DNA of 33,065 bases. Source: Minisyncoccota bacterium. GTDB taxonomy: Bacteria; Patescibacteriota; Minisyncoccia; Phycocordibacterales; UBA9973. A program made the position numbers and the translations under genes. The DNA lies in contig JALOQM010000002.1 in assembly GCA_025453495.1 (NCBI GenBank), positions 76,680 through 109,744 on the forward strand, given 5' to 3'. The notes beneath the pieces are model-generated. The model saw only the letters and a list, made by a program, of their open reading frames with translations, was not told the origin of the DNA and made no database searches. Positions 15,469-22,941 of the stretch are shown one piece after another (position 1 is the first letter of the stretch; the number at the start of each line of letters is the position of its first letter).

Positions 15469-16146
15469 ATGCCACAAATCATTCCGGCAATCATGCCGAA
15501 AAAATTCAGTGATATCGAGTGGAGTGTTGCCAAAGTAAACGGCATGGTAAAGGTCGTGCAACTCGATATTATGGATGGGAAATTTGTGAAGAATACCTCG
15601 TGGCCTTACGTAGGTGATACTGGAGAATTCGATCGTATCGAGAAAGAAGAGCAGGGAATGCCAGCCTGGGAGAGTATAGAATATGAACTTGATCTTATGA
15701 TCATGGATGCCGACAAAGAATTTGAAAAATTTATAAAACTTGGTCCCAAGCGAATTGTTTTCCATGTAGAAGCCATGCCACAGGTAAAAGAGTTTCTTGA
15801 AAATCTTGATCCCTACTATCGTGAAAACATTGAATTTGGTATTGCTATCAATACAACGACACCGATTTCTACTATCGCAGATACTGTGAGACTCGTTGAC
15901 TTCGTGCAGTGTATGGGCATAGAAAAAATTGGTTACCAAGGGCAGCTCTTTGATGAGCGAGTGCTTGACCAGATTCGCGCTTTGAGAGAACACTTTCCAG
16001 GTTGTATACTAAGTGTCGATGGTGCTGTCAATGAAGATACCGCACCGCGACTTATTGCTGCTGGGGCTGATCGACTTGTCATTGGTTCTGTCCTCTGGAA
16101 GAGTGACGACATCGAAGAAAAAATATTTGAATTTAAATCATTATAA
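15469..16146 (+). CDS. rpe: Ribulose-phosphate 3-epimerase family protein
   Basis: A 225-residue TIM barrel of the ribulose-5-phosphate 3-epimerase family. Landmarks are IIPAIMPKKF (strand 1), VVQLDIMDGKFVKN (strand 2), IVFHVEAMPQ, the INTTTPIST phosphate-side loop, and ILSVDGAVNEDTAPRL with VIGSVLW at the end. Compared with standard enzymes two metal-ligand His appear changed: the usual H-x-D-x-M-D reads Q31-L-D33, and the usual D-V-H-L-M reads L-D75-L-M. The C-terminal Asp184 remains. Context (rpiB before, transketolase directly after, zero spacing to the next ATG) supports the epimerase role, but metal use may differ. Confidence 0.85.
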   Translation: MPQIIPAIMPKKFSDIEWSVAKVNGMVKVVQLDIMDGKFVKNTSWPYVGDTGEFDRIEKEEQGMPAWESIEYELDLMIMDADKEFEKFIKLGPKRIVFHVEAMPQVKEFLENLDPYYRENIEFGIAINTTTPISTIADTVRLVDFVQCMGIEKIGYQGQLFDERVLDQIRALREHFPGCILSVDGAVNEDTAPRLIAAGADRLVIGSVLWKSDDIEEKIFEFKSL

Positions 16147-17016
16147 ATGTCTACTATTGTTACTGAAAAAGAAATACAACAACTACAACTGACTGCAAAT
16201 ACCATTCGTCAGACTATAATCCGGATGCTCATGGATGCTGGGGCAGGGCACACTGCAGGACCACTTGGTATGGCGGATATTTTTACCGCATTGTATTTCC
16301 ATGAACTCAAGCATGACCCAAAGAATCCATCTTGGTCAGAACGAGACAGAGTTATACTTTCAAACGGTCATATTTGTCCAGTGCGCTATGCGGCGATGTA
16401 TCATGCAGGCTATCAAATACAAAAAGAAGAACTTTCGACATTTCGAAAAATTGATTCGCGTCTTGAAGGTCATCCTGCTTTTCACCGATTACCGGGTGTT
16501 GAAACCTCATCTGGTCCACTCGGTGAAGGACTTTCTGAAGCGTGCGGTTTCGCGTTTGCAGCAAAAATGGATCACAAACCGCATCACATCTGGTGTCTGG
16601 CATCCGACGGCGAGCACGCTGAAGGTATGACATGGGAAGCAGTGATGCTTGCCGCAAAGTACAAGCTTGATAATCTGTGTGTCATAATTGATCGCAATTA
16701 TATACAAATCGACGGTTTTACCGAGGATGTTATGCCGCTTGATCTTGGTGTTTCACTTGCAGATAAATACAAAGCATTTGGTTGGAATGTGCTTGAGATC
16801 GGTGGTCATGATTTTGCGGACATACTTGGCGCATTTGAGAAAGCAAAATCAGCGAAAGGCAAACCGACATGCATTGTTGCGCGAACGACTCCAGGTAAAG
16901 GAGTAGATTTTATGGAAAATAATTATAAATGGCATGGCGTCCCACCAAACAAGACGCAAGCAGAAGAAGCACTTGCACAATTGGCGCGTATAGAGGACGC
17001 ACTACGCAGAGAGTAG
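16147..17016 (+). CDS. Transketolase, N-terminal subunit
   Basis: The thiamine-diphosphate-binding half of a split transketolase, 289 residues. HTAGPLGMADIFTALYFHEL and RVILSNGHICPVRYAAMYHAG are typical; SSGPLGEGLSEACGFAFAAK follows, and the cofactor motif appears as SDGEHAEGMTWEAVMLAAKY with the closing IIDRNYIQIDG. Near the C-terminus, ARTTPGKGVDFMENNYKWHG is the family end. The start codon follows the epimerase stop with no gap. Together with the next gene it makes one full enzyme that moves two-carbon units between sugar phosphates. Confidence 0.95.
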   Translation: MSTIVTEKEIQQLQLTANTIRQTIIRMLMDAGAGHTAGPLGMADIFTALYFHELKHDPKNPSWSERDRVILSNGHICPVRYAAMYHAGYQIQKEELSTFRKIDSRLEGHPAFHRLPGVETSSGPLGEGLSEACGFAFAAKMDHKPHHIWCLASDGEHAEGMTWEAVMLAAKYKLDNLCVIIDRNYIQIDGFTEDVMPLDLGVSLADKYKAFGWNVLEIGGHDFADILGAFEKAKSAKGKPTCIVARTTPGKGVDFMENNYKWHGVPPNKTQAEEALAQLARIEDALRRE

Positions 17017-17039
17017 TACTATATAGTAAATAAAAAGAA

Positions 17040-18008
17040 ATGAATTTTATATTCGCAGACAACTATCTTGATGAAACAAAAGTAAAAATGAGCCCTATGC
17101 GCGAGGGTGCAGGTCTTGGACTTGCTGAGCTTGGTGCTCTACATGCTGATGTCATAGTCGTTGGAGCAGATACGCTCGAGTCTTGTCGTGCGCATCACTT
17201 TACCGAAAAATTCCCAGATCGCACCATACAAGTAGGTGTCGCAGAGCAAAATCTCATTGGTGTTTGCGCAGGTCTTGCGTACGAAGGCAAAGTACCGTTT
17301 GGTATCACGTATGCGCCATTTCTTATTGGTCGTGCATGGGAGCCGATCCGGACGACAATAGCATATCCGAGTAATCATGTGATCTTGCTTGCATCGCATG
17401 CAGGTATCGCGACTGGGACAGATGGCCCGACGCATCAAATGACAGAAGATATCGCCCTGACCGCGTGCCTCCCAGGATTTACTGTACTTGCGCCATGCGA
17501 TCACGAGCAGGCACGTCTTGCAGTTAAAGCTGCATATGATTTGAAAGGGCCAGTTTATATCCGCTGTGCACGAGAAGCGACACCAGTCTTTACTACTCCA
17601 GAAACACCATTTGTAGTAGGGAAAGTACAGATACTAAGAGAAGGTACAGATGCGACCGTGATTGGGCATGGCTACATGACATACCGATTGCTCCAGATTG
17701 CAGAAGAACTCAAAGAGCTTTCTATTGAAGTTATAAATGTCCACACAATTAAACCACTCGACATAGAAACAATAGTCGCCTCAGCAAAAAAGACAGGGAA
17801 AGTATTTGTCGCTGAAGATCACAATATCGTTGGTGGTTTGGGGAGTATTATCGCCTCTGCACTTGCTGAACATGTACCAGTGCCGGTCAAGTCTCATGGT
17901 GTGTACGATATATTTACCGAATCTGGTTCTGCGAAGGATTTATGGGGTAAATACGGGCTTGATACAGAAGGAACAAAAAAAGCCTTACTTGATTTTCTCC
18001 AGAAATAG
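17040..18008 (+). CDS. Transketolase, C-terminal subunit
   Basis: The pyrimidine-binding and C-terminal half of the split transketolase, 322 residues. It includes FPDRTIQVGVAEQNLIGVCA with the conserved Glu that activates thiamine, HAGIATGTDGPTHQMTEDIA, and the CDHEQARLAVKAAYDLKGPV and RCAREATPVF motifs, then a Rossmann-like C-terminal domain (VINVHTIKPLDIETI, FVAEDHNIVGGLGS). It begins 23 bases after the first half. Separate subunits are common in archaea and CPR bacteria; a fused form would be about 620 residues. Confidence 0.95.
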   Translation: MNFIFADNYLDETKVKMSPMREGAGLGLAELGALHADVIVVGADTLESCRAHHFTEKFPDRTIQVGVAEQNLIGVCAGLAYEGKVPFGITYAPFLIGRAWEPIRTTIAYPSNHVILLASHAGIATGTDGPTHQMTEDIALTACLPGFTVLAPCDHEQARLAVKAAYDLKGPVYIRCAREATPVFTTPETPFVVGKVQILREGTDATVIGHGYMTYRLLQIAEELKELSIEVINVHTIKPLDIETIVASAKKTGKVFVAEDHNIVGGLGSIIASALAEHVPVPVKSHGVYDIFTESGSAKDLWGKYGLDTEGTKKALLDFLQK

Positions 18009-18036
18009 TTTGTGTTTTTCTTATGATCAAAGAGGA

Positions 18037-18177
18037 ATGTTTTCAGAAAAAATGTTCTGCAAGTTCAACTCCGAATCAGTAGCTAATGCAGTGAGCTATC
18101 TCCGTCGTGAAATTATTGGCAAAAGACTTGATAGTGATGCGTTTGTTTTTCAAGATACTGATCCGTATATTTTTTAA
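18037..18177 (+). CDS. Possible small protein, 46 aa
   Basis: A short frame after the transketolase operon: MFSEKMFCKFNSESVANAV, then SYLRREIIGKRLDSDAFVFQ and DTDPYIF. AGAGGA precedes the ATG at one base spacing, and a TATGAT hexamer ends nine bases before it. The composition looks protein-like with one amphipathic helix, but the frame is short and no family is recognised. Confidence 0.35.
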   Translation: MFSEKMFCKFNSESVANAVSYLRREIIGKRLDSDAFVFQDTDPYIF

Positions 18178-18250
18178 CTTGTTGACAACTTAGTCTTAAA
18201 AACAAGTATGTCTGTACGTAAAATAAAACAACCAGAAAGATCAACATATA

Positions 18251-18285
18251 AAAACTCCATCTGCTACAACCGGCGGAGTTTTTTA
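18251..18285 (+). terminator. Terminator downstream of the transketolase operon
   Basis: AAAACTCC/GGAGTTTT stem around a 16-base partly paired loop, with the T run extending to 18284. The flanking 18178-18250 carries TTGACA at 18182 and an ACTTGTT/AACAAGT repeat but no supported gene. Confidence 0.65.
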
Positions 18286-18304
18286 ATTGCACCTATATAA
18301 TTTT

Positions 18305-18501
18305 TCACTTCAATCTGAACTTAGTTTTTGTGCCCTCCTGTTTCAATTCCAGGCATTTTGTTTCTATCAGAAATTCAGTTTCAAGTGTCTGTAGTGTATC
18401 CTCATGTACTGAAATCTCTTTTTCGAGAGCTATAACTGATTCATTTATGGTCTCGGATCTATCTTTTATATTTGTTATGGGGTGTACTCCCCGTATTCCA
18501 T
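18305..18501 (-). pseudogene. Small coiled-coil gene with a one-base frameshift
   Basis: An ATG at 18501 lies two bases after the stop of the upstream PfkB-type kinase gene, as if coupled. It reads MEYGEYTP and hits TAA. In the -1 frame, immediately after, a coherent 57-codon frame runs to a TGA at 18307-18305: ITNIKDRSETINESVIALEK, then EISVHEDTLQTLETEFLIE and TKCLELKQEGTKTKFRLK. This is a strongly charged heptad-like coiled coil. One extra base in either the CCCC run near 18480 or the GGGG run near 18490 would restore a 65- or 66-residue protein. It could be a decayed gene, a phase-variable switch or a consensus error. Confidence 0.5.
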
Positions 18502-18503
18502 AA

Positions 18504-19523
18504 TTAGATTACCTTTGCTTTATACTCTGTCGGTGCTTTTGTTATATACTCTTCTAATTTTTCCCTTGAGAGTAAGCCCTTTTGTGCGCCAATATGCTGG
18601 ACAACATTCATTGAATTAATTGGACCCCAGGCAAGTGCTTCGGAAACTGATTTACTAAGTGCAAGTGCTGCTGTAAATGTCGATGCATACGCATCTCCTG
18701 CACCAGTGCGCTCGCGTGGTGGTGCTATATCAGGATAGATTGGCATATACCACATAGTAATACCATCAGAAGCATATGCGCCCGCAGGGCCATCAGTGAT
18801 AGAAACAATTTTCGGCCCGAGCGCATGAATTTTTTGCATAAGAATTTTCACCCACTCTGCTCTGCTCAAGGTGGGCTCTTTTGATGGTATGTTGAGAATA
18901 CGCTCCGCTTCTTCGACATTGCAAAAGAACACATGTGTCTGTGCGTAGAGCTCTTTGAGTGTTTCGGTGCCAAGTTTCATCTGGAAGGTGCCAGGTTGAA
19001 AAGCAAGTTTTGTCTCTGGGTGCGCTTTGAGATATGCACTGATTTCATGATGATAGGGAAGTGAATTACTGCCAAGTGAACTCAGATAGATCCATGCGGG
19101 CGCAGTAGTAATTTTGGGTAGTATGTACTCAAACTCAGTGTGCTTGATGAGAATTGTACGATCTGTTTCGTACCAGAGCACATAATGATAATTTGTCAGT
19201 TTTCCGTCTTGTGTAGACACATAAGCAGTTGCAACATGCTCAGACTGGAGTGTTTCGATACATTCTTTGCCATTTAGGTCATTGCCGATGTGCGTGATGA
19301 TTGCTGCTTTCAAGCCAAGGCGCGCCGCACTTACTGATGCATTTGGACTGTTGCCGACAGCACGAAGTATCTCTACTGATTCATAGGGGATCTTGTCACC
19401 AAAACGCATGCAAATTTCGCAGTTAGTATTGTCTATATTGCAATGCACAGATGCGTCTTCAATCCGGATAAATGCATCAGTCGTAATATCGCCTATTGCG
19501 AGAAAATCAATCTTGTTTTCCAT
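18504..19523 (-). CDS. PfkB family carbohydrate kinase
   Basis: A 339-residue sugar kinase of the ribokinase/PfkB fold. The first signature is seen as GNSPNASVSAARLGLKAAI (about 58-75) followed by HIGNDLNGKECIETL, and the second as RTGAGDAYASTF with the catalytic base Asp277. A short Cys cluster (C28, C35, C38) sits in the lid-like insert near the N-terminus. In CPR genomes such kinases often stand in for classical phosphofructokinase; the divergent aldolase gene 48 bases away fits a role in making fructose 1,6-bisphosphate, but ribokinase or nucleoside kinase activity cannot be excluded. The start codon fits an extended -10 box exactly six bases upstream. Confidence 0.85.
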   Translation of the reverse strand: MENKIDFLAIGDITTDAFIRIEDASVHCNIDNTNCEICMRFGDKIPYESVEILRAVGNSPNASVSAARLGLKAAIITHIGNDLNGKECIETLQSEHVATAYVSTQDGKLTNYHYVLWYETDRTILIKHTEFEYILPKITTAPAWIYLSSLGSNSLPYHHEISAYLKAHPETKLAFQPGTFQMKLGTETLKELYAQTHVFFCNVEEAERILNIPSKEPTLSRAEWVKILMQKIHALGPKIVSITDGPAGAYASDGITMWYMPIYPDIAPPRERTGAGDAYASTFTAALALSKSVSEALAWGPINSMNVVQHIGAQKGLLSREKLEEYITKAPTEYKAKVI

Positions 19524-19529
19524 ACCATT

Positions 19530-19538
19530 ATTTTAGCA
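19530..19538 (-). promoter_or_regulatory. Extended -10 promoter, leaderless kinase mRNA
   Basis: Minus-strand TGC-TAAAAT, then exactly six bases, then the kinase ATG. It is divergent from the aldolase promoter, which has the same layout. Confidence 0.6.
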
Positions 19539-19556
19539 TAACATGAGAGCTTACTA

Positions 19557-19565
19557 TGCTATACT
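19557..19565 (+). promoter_or_regulatory. Extended -10 promoter, leaderless fba mRNA
   Basis: TGC-TATACT, then exactly six bases, then the aldolase ATG. The nonamer is identical to that of gapA. Confidence 0.7.
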
Positions 19566-19571
19566 TCTTGC

Positions 19572-20432
19572 ATGAAAACATTGCGCGAATGTATACATGA
19601 CGCGGTCAACAATCAGGTTGCTCTTGGTCATTTTAATATCTCAAACATCGAAGGGTTTTGGGCGGTTGTCGAAGCAGCAAAGGTAGTGAATGTGCCGGTC
19701 ATTATCGGTGTCTCTGAAGGTGAACGTGATTTTATTGGCCTTTTGCAAATCGTGGCACTGGTCAAATCAGTGCGGGAGGAGACAGGTCAACTCGTCTATC
19801 TCAATGCAGACCATACGTATTCGTTTGAGCGCGCGCGTACTGCTATTGACGCGGGATTTGACATGGTGATCTTCGACGGCGCTAAATTACCAGATGAGGA
19901 AAATATTCGTATTACCAAGCAGTGTGTCGAGTACGCCCGAGCAAGTGGTCGCGATGTGCTTGTCGAAGCTGAGCTCGGGTTTATCGGTAGTGGGTCCGAT
20001 ATAAAAAAAGAAATTCCAGTTGGTGCGGTGATGAAAACCGACCCAGAAGTGGCGCGGCAGTTTGTAGAAAAAACAGGAGTCGATCTTTTTGCACCTGCCG
20101 TGGGGAATATCCATGGCATCATTCGCCCAGTAGAGGGTACTTATGAGGAGCGAATAGATATACCACTTGTTCGACATATCCGTAAGTCCTGCGGAGTACC
20201 GCTTGTACTCCATGGTGGCTCGGGACTCCCAGCGGAGGATTTTATTGATGGTATCGACGCCGGTCTTGCGATTATCCATATTAGTACCGAACTGCGGGAA
20301 GCATACACTGAGGCACTCAAGTCATCGCTCGCTGAACATCCGACTGAAATCACTCCCTACAAGATCACTATGCCAGCTCGTAGTGCTATGCAAAAAATAG
20401 TGGAAGAAAAATTGAAATTATTTAATAAATAA
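19572..20432 (+). CDS. fba: Class II fructose-bisphosphate aldolase
   Basis: A zinc-dependent class II aldolase, 286 residues, which splits fructose 1,6-bisphosphate into two trioses. The catalytic Asp80 and zinc His81 are in YLNADHTYSFE; VEAELGFIGSGSD carries the conserved Glu pair; further zinc ligands are His181 in AVGNIHG and His214 in LVLHGGSGLP. GHFNISNIEGFWAVVEAA is the usual N-terminus. Glycolytic function is likely; tagatose-bisphosphate aldolases share these motifs. The gene is followed after one base by the cyclodipeptide-synthase-like gene, so the two are probably on one message. Confidence 0.94.
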   Translation: MKTLRECIHDAVNNQVALGHFNISNIEGFWAVVEAAKVVNVPVIIGVSEGERDFIGLLQIVALVKSVREETGQLVYLNADHTYSFERARTAIDAGFDMVIFDGAKLPDEENIRITKQCVEYARASGRDVLVEAELGFIGSGSDIKKEIPVGAVMKTDPEVARQFVEKTGVDLFAPAVGNIHGIIRPVEGTYEERIDIPLVRHIRKSCGVPLVLHGGSGLPAEDFIDGIDAGLAIIHISTELREAYTEALKSSLAEHPTEITPYKITMPARSAMQKIVEEKLKLFNK

Positions 20433-20433
20433 T

Positions 20434-21198
20434 ATGCAAAGCAAGAAGCCAGAACATTTAAAAAATCAATTTTTTGATATAAATAAATTTCCAAAAGAGG
20501 AAGGTATTTTACTGTTTCCTATTTCAATGTCTCGGATTAGTAATTCTCAAACCGCTCCTATCTATATTGAATTTTTAAAAGGTTTCTTGAAAAAAATCTC
20601 AGCTCCAAAAATTGGAGTCAATATTCTCTACGGAGATTATCTCTATCTTCATTCAAGTGAGAAAGCTGCAATTTTGAAGAATACATTTATGCATCAAGTT
20701 GTGAATCACAAGAATGCGTTACAGAAATTGATTTTCAAAAATAGAATAGATTTTCAGATTCAGCATGGATTTTCTTATATGAATTGGGGCGATCTTTATT
20801 TTGGCATAACAAGTTTTCCTGAATTGTTTGATAAGATTAAAAAAATATACAACAAAGATAAGTTATTCCAGAAATATCTAAAAGAAGATTGTGCTGCCTT
20901 TAAGAAAAGAATTTCTCAAAATCAGATTAATTTCTTTTTGGAAGAACATTTGATGACTTATCTTCTTACAAAAGGACAAATAAAACTTCCTAATGAATAT
21001 ATTCTAGGAAGAGAACAATGGATTCTTTCTTGTTATCCAGGTAAACCACCAAAGGGAATGGTGTATCTTTTTCAACTGAATCCACTCAAATTATCTAACC
21101 CGAAAAATCCATATGAAAATTGCCCAACGTATGATTTGAAAGATAAAAAACTTTACGACGCTAACAATATTGACCTCGCAACCTATGACCCGAGATAA
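20434..21198 (+). CDS. Cyclodipeptide synthase-like protein (XYP type)
   Basis: A 254-residue protein that I align by eye with tRNA-dependent cyclodipeptide synthases, which join two amino acids from aminoacyl-tRNAs. ILLFPISMSRISNS matches the strand with the catalytic Ser (S31, S37 in AlbC). INFFLEEHL matches the NYVLAE helix, with Glu171 at the AlbC Glu182 position but Phe167 instead of Tyr178. SCYPGKPP gives Tyr201-Pro202 at the AlbC Tyr202-His203 position. Residue 34, at the Asn40 position, is Arg. X40-Tyr-Pro defines the XYP subfamily. Sampled lines are about 27-28% GC, far below the aldolase upstream, suggesting transfer. It overlaps the FAD oxidase gene by 14 bases. The family call is fairly good; the product is unknown. 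Confidence 0.65.
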   Translation: MQSKKPEHLKNQFFDINKFPKEEGILLFPISMSRISNSQTAPIYIEFLKGFLKKISAPKIGVNILYGDYLYLHSSEKAAILKNTFMHQVVNHKNALQKLIFKNRIDFQIQHGFSYMNWGDLYFGITSFPELFDKIKKIYNKDKLFQKYLKEDCAAFKKRISQNQINFFLEEHLMTYLLTKGQIKLPNEYILGREQWILSCYPGKPPKGMVYLFQLNPLKLSNPKNPYENCPTYDLKDKKLYDANNIDLATYDPR

Positions 21199-22864
21199 TT
21201 TAGAACTCCAAAAAGCAATAGCTGTAATTAAATCGCAATTCGGCGAAAATGCGCTTGATGATGATGCGACACTCGCCAAATACAGTCGTGATGCAAGCTT
21301 GTTTGAGATCAGGCCGCAGCTTGTGGTGTTTCCGAGGCACTCAGAAGATGTGCAGAACCTTGTACAGATAGTAAACGCGCACCCACAAGCAAAACTCTCA
21401 ATCACCGCACGTTCCGCAGGTACTGACATGTCTGGCGGGGCAGTCGGCGAATCGATCATCATCGATTTTACGAAGCACATGCAAGGAATGGGGGAGATCG
21501 GTGACGACTATGCCGTCACACTGCCAGGTACTTTTTATCGTGACTTTGAAGTAGCAACACTCAAAAAGGGCCTTATCTATCCTGCATATCCAGCGTCAAA
21601 AAGCATTTGTGCCATGGGTGGAATTATTGGCAACAATGGTGCTGGAGAAAAGACATTGCATTATGGTAAAGCAGAAAACTATATTAAATGGCTTAAGGTC
21701 GTTTTTTCTGATGGTAAAGAGTATCTCGTAAAACCGCTTACCAAAACAGAGTTTGAAGCGAAGATTACTCAAAATGATTTTGAAGGGAATATATATAAGC
21801 GAATTTGGAACTTGCTACAAAACAATACTGAAGCGATTACCGCAGCAAAACCAAATGTTTCCAAGAATTCCGCGGGCTATTATCTCTGGAATGTCTGGAA
21901 TGGACAAACAGAGATTTTTGATCTGACGAAGCTTATCGTTGGTTCACAAGGTACACTCGGGATCGTAACAGAAATATGCATGAAACTTGTACCGATCAAG
22001 AAGCACTCGAAGATGCTCATTCTTTTTATGAAAGATCTCAAGAATCTCGGCACGATTGTCGATACTATCTTGCCATTTGATCCTGAATCGATTGAATCAT
22101 ATGACGATAAGACATTGCGACTTGCGATTCGTTTCTGGCGAGGGTTTATAAGAAAGCGTGGTTTTTTTGGATTTATCAAAATGGGACTATCATTTCTTCC
22201 TGAGTTTTTCATGCTTCTCCGTAAAGGAATACCAAAGCTAGTGCTTATGGTGGAGTTCGCCGGTGATGATGAACTAGTGCTTTCCAAACAAATTACTGAT
22301 CTACAGTCTGCACTTCTGAAATTCGGCATACCAATGAAAGAAGCGAAAAGTATTGCTGATGCAGAAAAATATTGGAGCATTCGAAGAGATAGTTTTGCTC
22401 TCCTACGTGAAAAGGTAAAAGGTAAGCACACGGCACCATTCATCGAAGATATTATTGTACGACCGGAATACTTACCAGAATTTTTGCCGAAGCTCAATGC
22501 AGTACTTGCGCAGTATCCTATCGAATACACGATTGCAGGGCATGCTGGAGATGGAAATTTCCACATTATTCCGCTTATGGATTTCAACGATCCAAAAACT
22601 GCTGAAATCATATACGAACTTTCTGATAAGGTATATGATCTTGTGCTTTCATATCACGGTTCAATTACTGCAGAACACAATGACGGTATTATTCGTACGC
22701 CATACCTCCTCAAGATGTATGGACTTACTATAATGAAACTTTTTGAAGACACGAAGCATATATGTGACCCACACAATATCTTTAATCCTGGCAAGAAAGT
22801 GGGTGGAACAAAAGAATACATACGAGAGCATTTGTTGAAGCCGGAGCATGTACATGGTTCCTGA
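21185..22864 (+). CDS. FAD-linked oxidase/dehydrogenase (GlcD/D-lactate type)
   Basis: A 559-residue flavoprotein of the FAD-binding-4 plus FAD-oxidase-C type, the group of glycolate oxidase GlcD and D-lactate dehydrogenase. FAD contacts are visible in ITARSAGTDMSGGAVGESI, AMGGIIGNNGAGEKTLHYG and GSQGTLGIVTEI; the C-terminal cap has IAGHAGDGNFHIIPLMDF and ITAEHNDGIIRTPYL, and DPHNIFNPGKKVGG closes the fold. No iron-sulfur Cys motifs are present. It likely oxidises a 2-hydroxyacid. The ATG at 21185 overlaps the preceding gene, so coupling is probable; a TTG at 21170 is an alternative. The only TGA stop among the confident genes ends it, within a terminator-like hairpin. Confidence 0.88.
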   Translation: MTRDNLELQKAIAVIKSQFGENALDDDATLAKYSRDASLFEIRPQLVVFPRHSEDVQNLVQIVNAHPQAKLSITARSAGTDMSGGAVGESIIIDFTKHMQGMGEIGDDYAVTLPGTFYRDFEVATLKKGLIYPAYPASKSICAMGGIIGNNGAGEKTLHYGKAENYIKWLKVVFSDGKEYLVKPLTKTEFEAKITQNDFEGNIYKRIWNLLQNNTEAITAAKPNVSKNSAGYYLWNVWNGQTEIFDLTKLIVGSQGTLGIVTEICMKLVPIKKHSKMLILFMKDLKNLGTIVDTILPFDPESIESYDDKTLRLAIRFWRGFIRKRGFFGFIKMGLSFLPEFFMLLRKGIPKLVLMVEFAGDDELVLSKQITDLQSALLKFGIPMKEAKSIADAEKYWSIRRDSFALLREKVKGKHTAPFIEDIIVRPEYLPEFLPKLNAVLAQYPIEYTIAGHAGDGNFHIIPLMDFNDPKTAEIIYELSDKVYDLVLSYHGSITAEHNDGIIRTPYLLKMYGLTIMKLFEDTKHICDPHNIFNPGKKVGGTKEYIREHLLKPEHVHGS

Positions 22865-22873
22865 TTTTTTTTT
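22843..22873 (+). terminator. Terminator overlapping the FAD oxidase stop codon
   Basis: GGAGC/GTTCC stem (one wobble pair) with a nine-base loop, then TGA and nine T. The last T residues merge with the -35 box of the next promoter. Confidence 0.55.
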
Positions 22874-22900
22874 GACAAAAAGATATTTTTAGGCTATTGT
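22872..22900 (+). promoter_or_regulatory. Sigma-70 promoter of the nucleotide-kinase gene
   Basis: TTGACA, 17 bases, then TATTGT. It predicts a start near 22907, which excludes the upstream TTG at 22897 as start codon and supports the ATG at 22942. Confidence 0.65.
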
Positions 22901-22941
22901 TTTTTGAGAAAATCACGGAACAAAAACCAATACTTTCAACC

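Noticed and set aside
18209-18300. Mini open frame after TTGACA near 18182
   Set aside because: It is under 30 codons, runs through the terminator hairpin and has no convincing composition.
21880-22611. 243-codon minus-strand open frame
   Set aside because: It is antisense to the FAD oxidase, is rich in Ser and Arg as expected of a shadow frame, and has no motif or promoter.
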